NCBI RefSeq assembly: GCF_000313135.1
Contig: NW_004457342.1
Span: 1,525-46,423 of the forward strand
DNA: 44,899 nt
From: Acanthamoeba castellanii str. Neff
Lineage: Eukaryota > Discosea > Longamoebia > Acanthamoebidae
Reading direction: 5' to 3'
In this document: one piece after another, positions 21,851-31,600 of the stretch
Numbering within the stretch: the first letter of the stretch is position 1
How the letters are laid out: the number at the start of each line of letters is the position of its first letter
Notes under the pieces: generated by a model
What the model was told of the DNA's origin: nothing
The model's input: only the letters and a program-made list of their open reading frames with translations
Database searches by the model: none
Translations under genes and position numbers: made by a program

Positions 21851-22387
21851 ATGTCCGACCGAAGAACCGCCCGTGATAGCCGTGAGCCCGAGCGCACGCG
21901 CACCGTGGATCACCTTCCGACCGATGATCCCTTCAGCTGTACCGCCAGCTCTCTCCTTTCTTCCACTTCTGCTTCATCTTGTTATGATTGTTGGTGGCGC
22001 GTGTGTGCTCACCCAGCCTTGGCTCTCTTGGTAACACCAGTGTGCAGGAAGATCGTGAAGACGATGAAGCACCAGCACCCCGAAATCGCAGACGACCGAA
22101 AGGCGCGCATGAGCGTCTGCGCCACCTTTAGCGAGCACGGCGACGGCCTCCGAGTACGTCCAAGCGTCTTGTTCACATCATCCCACCTCAACTCACCATG
22201 TCGTAATGTGCTGTGATGATTGCAGTGCAACTACTTCATGCGCAACTATGGGGCCGATGTGAAGGAGATGATCGATGAGGGCGAGAGTGCCAGGACCATC
22301 TGCAACTCGCTCGACTTCAACAAGCGCCCGCCCAAGGCCAAGAATAACAGCTCGCCCGAGGAAAAGGCCAAGACCATGAGGAAGTGA
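21851..22387 (+). CDS. Saposin-like protein without signal peptide
   Basis: Exons 21851-22002, 22048-22153 and 22226-22387 give 139 residues. Cysteines at 44, 47, 75, 87 and 112 have saposin-B spacing: CYDC, 27 residues, Cys, 11 residues, Cys (in GLRCNYFMRNYGADV), 24 residues, Cys (in SARTICNSLDFN). Five residues on, where saposins have the sixth Cys, there is Asn118. Saposin folds bind lipids or permeabilise membranes after secretion. Here the 43-residue N-terminus (MSDRRTARDSREPERTRTVD and onward) is charged and lacks a signal peptide, so a secreted pore-former is not supported. The first intron is 45 nt, in frame and stop-free, so retention would still give a protein. The ATG is well placed after a TATA-like element. 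The family call rests on spacing and the C-terminal half. Confidence 0.6.
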
Positions 22388-22511
22388 GCTAGTTGTGGCG
22401 GTCACCGGACATCCGCGTGACTAACACCCTCATAAACACACCAGTTGCCTCAGCAATGAAAGTGTGTGTTTTCGTACTCAGTGTGGAGAGAGAGAGAGAG
22501 AGAATGAAGGT

Positions 22512-23666
22512 CTACTGCCCAATGTGCCGCGCCATTTGTTCAGACTCGGGCACCTTGTGATCCTTGAGCTGCGCCGCGGATTCGTAGGTCACGTTGACCG
22601 CCTTCCTGCTCAGCGTCTTGAACTCGCCCTTGAGCCCTGTGTGATTACAGTGGAAGATAGAGCATTGGCATCAAGATGGCGATCCACTTGACAAGGCCAA
22701 GAGAGGAGAAGGTACCGATGTACGAAATGATCGTTCGCTCAGCACCAAAGTTTTCGGGGATGTACAGCGTGAGCGACGTCACGTTCTGGAACTTGGTGAT
22801 CCTGCCATTGTACGTGCGTCAGCAGCGAGCGACGGCAGCAAGAAAAGGCTTGCGAGGAACACGTCCAAGCCGTACCTGGTGGGATATTCGATCTCGCCCT
22901 GAGGATTCTCGGAGAGCTCCCATTCTTGCGTGGGGGCGACGTCGTCCACGCTCGAGAAGTCGATGTCCTCTCGGTTGATCCAGCTGCACGCATCGGAGAA
23001 ATGTAGCTAAAGAGAGTGAACGACATGAACGGCTCGGATGAGGCGCGGGCGTAGATGGGCGCGTACGCCTTGAGTTTACCGGGGCTGGTGCCATCAGCGC
23101 CTCCGATGATGTTGATCGCTTTCAGCTTGATAGACGCAGTGAACCTACATACACGTAGACGTCTATGAGTGCCGGATGTGTGGAGGGTGACCCCTCAGCT
23201 GCTGGTAAGTGCTGTCGTACGGAATGTGGATAATCAACTGCTCGTCTGTGTCGCTCTCCACGACCTGCACACATACACCAGTCAGCTTCCTAACACTCTC
23301 GCTGGGCCATTGATTTGGTTCAGCGAGCCTTGGCGTAGGAGGGGATCACACGGCGCTGCGAGAGCGGAAGGAGAAGGGAGGTAGTAGTACCGCGGTCCGG
23401 TCGAGGCGTTGGTCCCAGGGCTTGAACACTTTGGCCACCGTGCCGCTGCCTCGTTCGTTGAGGCAAGTCAGTCCGCCCGTGTCAATGTACCTGTGGGTGC
23501 ACTCCAGCATAATCACTGAACAGCTCACTTCGCTCTCTTTTCGGATGCATAGTATACTGGAGATTTGCACGTACTGGTAGAGAGAATACTCGGCACCGCG
23601 TTCCTTCTCGGGCTCCTCCGTATGCTCGTGCGCGCAGCTTCCGCCGTGGTGATGATGATCGCACAT
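22512..23666 (-). CDS. PITHD1: PITH domain-containing protein 1
   Basis: Seven exons, 23666-23575, 23490-23391, 23264-23221, 23144-23022, 22983-22876, 22801-22716 and 22636-22512, encode 225 residues against about 211 in human PITHD1. It starts MCDHHHHGGSCAHEH, the His/Cys-rich head typical of the family. Next come LTCLNERGSGTVAKVFKPWD, VESDTDEQLIIHIP, KLKAINIIGGADG, ITKFQNVTSLTLYIPENFGA and YIGLKGEF, the PITH beta-sandwich that binds the 26S proteasome in its thioredoxin-fused relative TXNL1. There is no thioredoxin domain here. The donor after exon 4 (TC|GTTCAC) is weak but is set by homology (PFMS joined to WINRED). It lies downstream of, and on the same strand as, the mS23-like gene with 120 bp between them, and is convergent with the saposin-like gene. 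Confidence 0.93.
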
Positions 23667-23786
23667 CTTGATCAAGATTGCTACTTGCTCTGCCTGCTCC
23701 TCTGCGCTGCCATTAATATTTTTCTCTCAATTTTCTGTCGACTCAAACAAGGAAACTGCTTTTCTGCTGTATTTTGTTCTGCGGAC

Positions 23787-26214
23787 CTACTGCAGCTCGA
23801 CCTCCTTTCCCTTGGTGGGCTTGTTCGGCTGCTGGCTCTGTGGCCTGGACGAGCCACCACTGGGCCTCTTGACCTGATTCGCCTTCCTCAGCTTCTGTTC
23901 GGCGTCCTGGGCCAGCTTCACATCGGGAGCCTGCCCAAACCAACATCAAGATCGTTGCGGTCAAGCCGGCGCGCCAAAGGGAGTGAAGACGATGATGCTT
24001 CAGGCAAGAAAGAAGAACAGGCGTTGGGGCACAGTACCTGGGGGCGAAGGGCGAGTAGGTTGACAAGGTCGGCCCACGGGGTGTCGGCGGTCGTGGGGAA
24101 CTGCTCGGGGCGGTAGATCTTCTCGATCCTCTTGAGAATCGCCTTGAACCTGCAACACGACCACGGCGTTGAGTTCGTTCTTCAAGGCACGCAAAGCAAC
24201 ATCATCATGGAATAAGGAGCAGTACTGCTCGCCTTCCTTCTTGACCATCGCGATCCTTTGCTCCTCGTCGTGTTCTTCTTCCCTGGCTGCCTCGCTCTCG
24301 TCTTCATCTTCGCCCTCGTCTTCGTCGAAGAACAAGCCTTCCTCCACCAGCGACGCACCCGCCACGACCGGTTCGTACTGGGCGACCGCCTCCGACTGAT
24401 GCATTGTGCGCGTGTGTGCGGTGTGGTGAGTGGGGGAGGGACAAGAGGGAGCGAGCCGAAAGCATGCAGCACTGCTGTGCGCAAGTGTTGGCTACGCACA
24501 GTCAGCCGCTCCTGCTCTCGAAGGTCTTGCTGGTCCAGTTCGTCGCCGTCCTCGACCGTCTCGAAACCCTCCTCGTCCAAGAAGGCATTGAGCTCTTCCT
24601 GCTCTTCAAGCGGCACACTGTCGTCGTCGAGAAGCTGCACACAGAGCCAAGCGATCGCGCATACATGGGACGTGAGCGGCGAGCGCAATCGGGGGGGGGA
24701 GTGGTAAGAGTAGTACGTACCACTTCTCCGCCGTAAATCCAGTTGTAGGCATCAGCAATCTCAGGGTTCTGTGATGTGCCGCGCGTCAGCGCAAGCGTTC
24801 ACCAAGACACTCTGAGGAGCGGCCGAATGCTATTGTGAAGGTGGATTTGACGCACCATGGTCTCAATGGCATGAGTGGCCATGAAGCCCAGGCTGAAGAA
24901 GTGGGCGTGCTCTGCACAAGCAAGAGAGAGAGAGAGAGAGAGTTAGTTTTCGATTTTTTAACCTACCGCCCGCGATCGTTGCGTATGGGCAGGTGCGTAC
25001 GGGGGTACTTGTGGACGAACGCCAGTACGTCTCGCCACTTCATGCCCTTGGGGAGCAGCTCGGGCACAACGTTAGGAACGCCCTTAGCCTTGAGCACGTC
25101 GATCAACTCCTCCAGCATGCGCCTGGCGAAACATCAGCAACAGGTCGACAAAATCAGCAAAAACACGCAGTGGACACCATACGCGAGAAGAAACGTACTC
25201 CCTGGCCTGAGTGAGATCGGGAGGGGCAAGGAGGTCCCTCGCCGTCTCGAGGTCATCAAAGCCAAGTTCCTTGGCCTGCTCGATCGCCATCAGCCGCTCC
25301 AGCTCCCTGTAGCGCGCGGCTACCAACGTGATGATGAACACGATGACTTGCAAGTCAGCAACGAGGCTGTGACCCATTAGGCGGGTGTTGATTGGGTGGC
25401 GTACCCTTCTTGTCCTCGGCCTCGACAACGTCATAGGCATCCTGCTCAGAGTAGCCCTTCTTGATCAGCTTGCTCTGTCGGTGCACAAACGAGGTGGCCG
25501 GGTGTTGCCAATATCTGCAGAGAAAGAACGCACGCAGCGCATAGAGTTAACGAAGAAAACAAGACACCACTGCAGGAAAACAAGACCTGTGCTCGCCCAC
25601 GTAGACGGTCTTGAGCTTGATCTTCCTCGCCTCGGGATGGCGATCGAACCACACCTGACGCAGCTTGTCCTCAGGATAGGTCAAGGGACCTGGACACGCG
25701 AGCCACCACAATCGACGATCGTCAGCCGAAAGAAGGCCACCGCCACGGTCAGTTCATGTGGGTGACGGTACCGGGGTGCGGGACGTTGGGGATGGTGGGG
25801 GGCGGGCTGATCAGCGTGGCCGGCATCCACGGCGGCACAGGCGACTCTCCGGCCCGCACCTGGTGGCAGCAGCGCAAGTTGAGCAGGGACCGGCAAGTGG
25901 AGCAAAGCGAGGTGGCGGGCGTACCTCCGATTGAATGTACTCGAGAAGCGAGAAGTTGGACTTGCGGCCGTTAATGCGAGCCGCATCTGCCGGAGTGGAA
26001 ATTACTTTTAGTAAAAGCGAAGCAATGCACGGCACCGCAGGCTCAACAAGCCTCACTCACAATCTGCAAAATGGTAATGTGATTCAAATCCCCCCCCCTC
26101 ACAATTCTCCGAAATGCTGATTAACTAACACGGACAGTGGTGGCGCGAGTGTCCAAGGAGAATTAGGAACGTACTGACGAACATGCGTCCGCCGCCCTTG
26201 CCGGCGTGCACCAT
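23787..26214 (-). CDS. Mitoribosomal protein mS23-like with acidic C-terminal extension
   Basis: Thirteen exons (26214-26175, 25986-25925, 25859-25772, 25689-25587, 25514-25405, 25319-25199, 25122-25001, 24911-24856, 24768-24721, 24634-24500, 24395-24226, 24149-24038, 23930-23787) join in frame to give 436 residues. The first half follows the plant/fungal mS23 pattern: PPWMPATLISPPPTIP, then LTYPEDKLRQVWFDRHPEA, VHRQSKLIKKGYSEQDAYDV and RYRELERLMAIEQAKELGFD. This small-subunit protein sits in the mitochondrial ribosome; no obvious presequence is visible. The second half, absent from typical mS23 of about 180 to 260 residues, has MKWRDVLAFVHKYP, HAHFFSLGFMATHA and ADAYNWIYGGEV, a strongly acidic stretch (FFDEDEGEDEDESEA) and a Lys/Gln-rich tail. 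The ATG at 26214 gives the simplest start; a coding upstream exon is possible because an AG precedes it. Confidence 0.72.
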
Positions 26215-26542
26215 TTTGCTGTAGCGATGGATGAGCTAATGGCGCAAAAGGAAAAGAAATGGTTGAAGAAATGTAAATTTATTTGATCTTTTTCTCTTTC
26301 GCTCCCTTCTTTGCGTTGCCGGCGACATGTCGATGCCTCTCGGGCCATCGCCCACCAGCTTGTCGAAGAAGGCGCGACCTAGGCCATTCAATGATGAGCG
26401 CCCACACATTCGGCCAAACTACAGAAAACCATCACATTCCCCACACGAAGCTGCGGGTCGGCCAGCCTCCTTGGGTGGGTGCCCGCAGTGCTACTGAACT
26501 CACTCCATCTTCTCTTCATGTGTGGGATCGTTGTGATAGCAG
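26215..26542. promoter_or_regulatory. Divergent promoter, mS23-like and CBS-domain genes
   Basis: A 328 bp gap between opposing ATGs. A 58-codon minus-strand ORF inside it (26414-26238) has no recognisable family or supporting splice pattern. No TATA-like motif stands out. Confidence 0.35.
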
Positions 26543-28266
26543 ATGTCGAGACATGAAGTAGACGATCGGGATTGGCTGGAGCTGGCACAGTCGACCAAGG
26601 TGAAGGACCTGCTCGCCGCTAAGCCTAAGCAAGCTTTGCGTGGTCTTCCCATCCTCGTTGACAGGAGCGCCACCATCGAGGAGACGTTGCAGGTGCGTCG
26701 ACCCCTCCCCATTCACCCTGTGAAGTCCCTGATTGGCTCTGGCGCGCGTTGTAGAAGGAGTGGGACATGTACTGACACGGAGATGCGCAGCTCCTCAAGG
26801 ACAATAACATCCTGTCGGTGCCCGTCGTGGACATGAGCGGGTGTCACAAGGGCCGCAAGGTCGACTTGTACGCCTCCCCCCCCAGTCGATGTCTGTTTGG
26901 CCTGAAGGCCTGAAAGCCTACACATTCCCTATGTAAGGGACACGTTCGATGGCTTTGTCGACGTGTTGGACATCCTGGACTACCTCCTCTGGCACATGAG
27001 GGTACCCACTCTCTACTCCATGCCGCCTCGGAGAGGCCACGGCGACCAAATCACTGCAGTGGTGGTTACCCGCGCTCACGGCATCGTGTCGTGCAGCTGA
27101 AGATGGGGTTGGTCTGGCTGGGAGATTCAGAGAGGGAGGACGCCAAGGAGTTTTTCAGGACCTCCATAACCGAAGTTGTCCGTGCGTCACCACTAAAGCG
27201 CTCCACTGCACGCTAGCCAGGGCACTCACCCCGCTCGTCTACTCGCACCTGCTGCAGGGTTTGCCACGGGCAGCCATTCGATCATCGTGCGCAGGCGCGA
27301 TACCATCACCGCCGTCGTGCTTGCGCTCAGAGCGCCTCTACCGCGAACCGTGCCGCATCGGTAACGTTTGATATCTCTCTATGCTATGATCATAGGCACA
27401 TCATCTCTTTAACACTCACTTCGTAATATACAGCGTGGCTGTACTGGATGACGAGGATCGTGTAGCTGATGTGCTCACTCAGTCCGACTTGATCTCCTTC
27501 TTTGCACGCCACTCGGCGCGCTTCCCAAGCCTGGTATAGTTCTCTCGGCCTATCGTGTCACTCTCTGTGATGATCGCCCTCACGTAATGCCGCACCCGCC
27601 AATCCAGTCTAAGGGGACACTCAAGGAGCTGGGCCTGATGCAGCCCTGCGTCACGGTTCACTCCAAGACTTCGTTCACGGATGCCCTCCGGCTGCTGCAT
27701 GACAACAGGTAGCGCTTTCTCTCTCTTCCGCCTTGAAAAGAGCGCGCACTGATGCACTCCATCAGAGTGAGCGGGATCGCCATCGTGGACGACAACTGGG
27801 TCCTGTGCGGCTGCTTCTCCGCTTCTGACCTGAGAGTACTACTCCCTCTCTCCGTTTCACGACGTACACATCTTAGTGATGTTTCATTGCAGGGCATCAC
27901 AGTGGAATCGTTTTACCGCTTCAACACTACAGTGCTCGACTTTGTGCAAGAAGTGGTCAAGACCGTACGTGAGCTGGTCGAAAAATCGCATCTTGATCTG
28001 CACTAAGCTGAGTGTCGTTGTCGCCTCTAGCAAGTGAACAGGCCACCTGTGAGCTGCTCTCTAGAGACCACAGTGGGAAAGGTGACCGAGCTGATGACCA
28101 GGTACTCACCGCCTCTTGTGCGCAAGGTGCAACTGGCCGCACGGTTGACTGCGCGTGTCTCGCCACTGTGAGCAGGGAAGGAGTGCACCGCGTGTTTATT
28201 GTCGATTCCCAGCGCCACCCGTGGTGGGTGGTCAGCATGACCGACATTGTCGCTCGCCTGGTGTGA
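26543..28266 (+). CDS. Four-CBS-domain protein, AMPK gamma/SNF4-like
   Basis: Eleven exons (26543-26692, 26791-26867, 26938-27001, 27097-27181, 27258-27360, 27434-27533, 27608-27708, 27766-27835, 27893-27964, 28031-28101, 28176-28266) encode 327 residues, the size of an AMPK gamma subunit. Four CBS units form two Bateman modules at about 17-97, 112-190, 195-250 and 262-327. Signatures include NNILSVPVVDMSG, TVPHRVAVLDDEDRV with LTQSDLISFF, NRVSGIAIVDDNW, and GVHRVFIVDSQRHPWW with VSMTDIVARLV. CBS pairs bind adenine nucleotides, and in AMPK they sense AMP/ADP against ATP. The conserved Asp after Ser or Thr that contacts ribose is visible in QSD, ASD and MTD. Overall identity to true SNF4 looks modest, so a plant-like stand-alone CBS regulator is the alternative. 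Confidence 0.8.
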
Positions 28267-28630
28267 GACCTCTGACCACGAGTTTTTTGTGGCCACAGGA
28301 TAACCAAAGGCATCAAACAGGAGCCACCTTCCCTTTGCTTGGAGGAGTAAAAGAGAAATGATTGGAATCTGACGCCTTCAACAACGGGCGTGGGGTGCAA
28401 CAACACCCGAGTTTGCCACAAACTCCGCGCCAGAGAGGCCACGAGTGGCGGTTGCTATCGTGGGTTTGCGTGTGGCGCCACCTTTGAGCTCGCGGTGGCG
28501 GCCGAGCGCGGTAACGCACCGCGGAGAGGACCCGCAACGCCAACGGCACAAGAGAGAAGGGTGGTGGGGCGAGTCTGCAGTCTGTCTCGTACACCCCACG
28601 CCTCTGCAAGTCGCAGAGGCGTATGACAAG
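28267..28630 (+). promoter_or_regulatory. Intergenic region and possible 5' exon of the kinase gene
   Basis: An open frame without an ATG runs from about 28445 into the first kinase exon, so the kinase could have an additional 5' exon spliced here. I could not find a convincing start or junction. Nothing else is recognised. Confidence 0.35.
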
Positions 28631-31600
28631 ATGATGACGGAGGAGGGACAAAGCAGCGTGGACCTTGCTGCGATGGGATCTGATTCCCTTCATCTGCGAA
28701 AAGATTTAGGCGAGGGCCTGCATGTTATGATGGGGCACTACCTTGCCGAAGACGACGTGCTTGCGCTCCATCTCACCGTACTTCCCTTTTCCTAAATCAG
28801 GGGCTATGTAGAATTAATTGATTCAATTGACTCTACCTTCAATTACATTGGATCTTTGTGCATCGCCCCATTTCGCACAATCATCGACTGACTTTTTGAT
28901 CTCTGTGTTTATTGCTTTGATTTAGCATGTGCGCGCTATGCTCGCGCGTGTGGTGACCCCAGTGTGCCCGAACAACCTGGACGACGTGGCAGCGCTCGAT
29001 GACGTGATCCAAGCGCTGGTGGACCCTCGCATGCTGCACCATCCCGCGCAGCGGGTGCAGGGCCTCGCGTTGGCCTGCTTGCGGGAGGCTCTCCGCGTGT
29101 GCAGACTTGACGACTCCGACGCCGATGCTGCGGCCGCTGCCGGCGACGGCGGCGCGCAAGTTGAGAGCTGTACCTCCGCGCGCGACTCACCACTCATGCC
29201 TTCCGACGAGTCCCTGTCGCCCTATACTAGTTCGTCATCCGCAGAACTCTCCTTGTCCGCTCGTCGCGGGCCTCAAGATTCCGCCCTGCAGGCGATGGTG
29301 CGACTCTCACCTCTCCGCTGCTCTGCTCAGGCTTTATCGGGACGTGGTCGCGGATTATCGGTACTCACGGTCGTCCTCATTTGTGACTCCCCAGGTACAG
29401 AGGAGCGGAGCAGCGGAGCTCAATCTGAAGCCGGAGCGAACGCGGCTTGTGTTCGGCGAGAGTTGGCTCCGAGGCAGCACGGAGATGCATCAAGCCATCA
29501 GGTACGCACAAACGCACAGCTCTCTCCGTCGCTACGATTAGAGTACTCACTACCACTTATGTGTGTGGGTGTAATGTGGTCTGCGCCTGTAGGGAGAAGG
29601 ATTGGAACAACACAGCGCTGGGTCCACAAGCAGAGTGGCCTCCAACACTTAAGACCGCACTCGACCTATGTCTCACTTCCAGCTTTCCATTCGTACGCCC
29701 TATCCACCTTGGTTTGTGGCCCACGGTTCATGTATTCTCAACTCATCTGTCTTCCAGGTAATACTGTGGGGTCCTGAGCGGCTGTTACTCTACAACGACG
29801 CCTATCGAGGCATCATGGGCGACAAGCATCCAGAGTTTCTAGGTGTGTCTCGATCACCGTTTACGCCGTGTGCGGGCGTGTGCTGGTTTGTGACCTAATC
29901 GCCGGCGTTCAACACTCAACTCAGGCAAGGGTTACGCAGCGTGCTGGCCCAATATCGGAGAGGAGCAAAACACGTTGATGAGCCTTGTCGAGCGAACAAA
30001 GAAGGCCAACTGGGTCGAGAACGTCATGCTTCCGCTCAACCGGTATGGCTACATGGAGGAATGCTATTTCACCTACTCGTACAGCCCGCTGGTGTCGGAC
30101 AACGGCAACGTGGAAGGACTTTTCACGGCCGTCACCGAGACCACGACTCGCGTCATCACCGATCGACAGACACGGTGCGTTACACGGCTCTTCTGTCACC
30201 GCCTTAGGACCGGTTTGTTTTCGTTTTGTCTCTCTCTTACACACATGGCTGTTCATGCAGAACGATTCGTGATCTCTCGGTTCGAGGAGAAGAAGCCTGC
30301 ACGCTCAAGGACGCCGTGCGAGTGATTCAAGAGATCGTGGCTTATACAGCCAAGTATGTGTGCGTTCTTCAGTGTGATTCCCCGTGTGCCCCCCCCCCAC
30401 ATTCACGTCCCGTGGTGGAGTCTTCTCACCGGTATCGTGAGTCATTGCGCTTGTCTAGGTTTGACATCTCGTTCGCCAACATCTACATGGTGGACGAGCG
30501 AGGGAGACGAGCGATTCTCACCGAGACCATCGGCAACCTGACCAAGGGCTCTTCCATGTGTCCGACGCTTGTCACGATTCCGAAGCTAATCTCACGATCG
30601 TACGTTTCTCCTTCACTGTTCGCTCTTCGTTCTTCGTTCCCTAACGCTGTGCGCACGCTGAGCAGAGACAGCAGCGACATCGGCAGGAGCGAAGACAGCG
30701 GCAAGAGCGAAGAGAGCAGCAAAAGCGATAGTCGAAGCAGTAGTTCGGAAGAGGACGAGGAGCTGGGCGGGATGTGGTGCTCCATCTTCCGGGAAGTCCT
30801 GTCCGATAAGCGACCGCAGATCTTGGACTTGACGTCGTTCGGCGGCGAAGTGCCTCCCTGCAGTGCCTGGGGCGAGGCCGAAAGCGACCGTCCGAGGTAT
30901 GTTTTTTCCTTCGCCACGCCGTCGCCGTCTTTGTGACTACCGGAGACTGATGTGGGCTGCTCTTCGTCGGGGTCTCCCTCGTCGTGCATAGTAGAGCGTG
31001 TATGGTGTCGCCCATGCTGGCCTATAGCGGCAGCGACAAGGTGTTCGGGTTGCTCGTGACAGGCATCAATCCCCGTCACGAGATCGATGACAATTACCGG
31101 TACCCATCGTACACTGCCCGCACACCTCTTCCTATTCTTACACTGCTTTGGCCACTGACCTGAGCTATGGCCTCCACCACACCACTCTGAAACCACGCAG
31201 GTTATTTTTGCACCTGTTCACGACCAACGTGGCCTTGATCATCACCTACGCCCTTGCGCGGGAGGAGGACGCCCGACGACGGGAAGCCCTGGCCGAACTC
31301 GCGCGGGCGAAGACGGTGTTCTTCTCGAGCATCTCGCACGAGTTCCGCACGCCGCTCACCCTCATGCTCGGGCCGCTCGAGGTACGGCCGCTTTACCTTC
31401 TCTGTCGCTTGCACTAGCTCATTGGCTCGGGTCTATCCCACGACTTGTTGTCTACAGGACTTGATCGAGACCGCCATGTTGCCGGGCGAGAAGGAGCAAC
31501 TGGCGCTCATCCACCGCAACGCTCTGCGGCTCTACAAGCTCGTCAACTCGCTGCTCGACTTCTCGCGCCTCGAGGCCGGGCATGCGCACGCCTCCTTCGA

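Noticed and set aside
26238..26414. 58-codon minus-strand ORF starting MCGRSSLNGLG in the mS23/CBS promoter
   Set aside because: Its end runs into Arg/Lys-rich then Phe/Leu noise; no donor links it convincingly to the mS23 exons, and no family was recognised.
28445..28630. N-terminal extension of the kinase without an ATG
   Set aside because: The open frame has no Met before 28631 and no clear upstream exon, so I kept the first ATG and noted the uncertainty.
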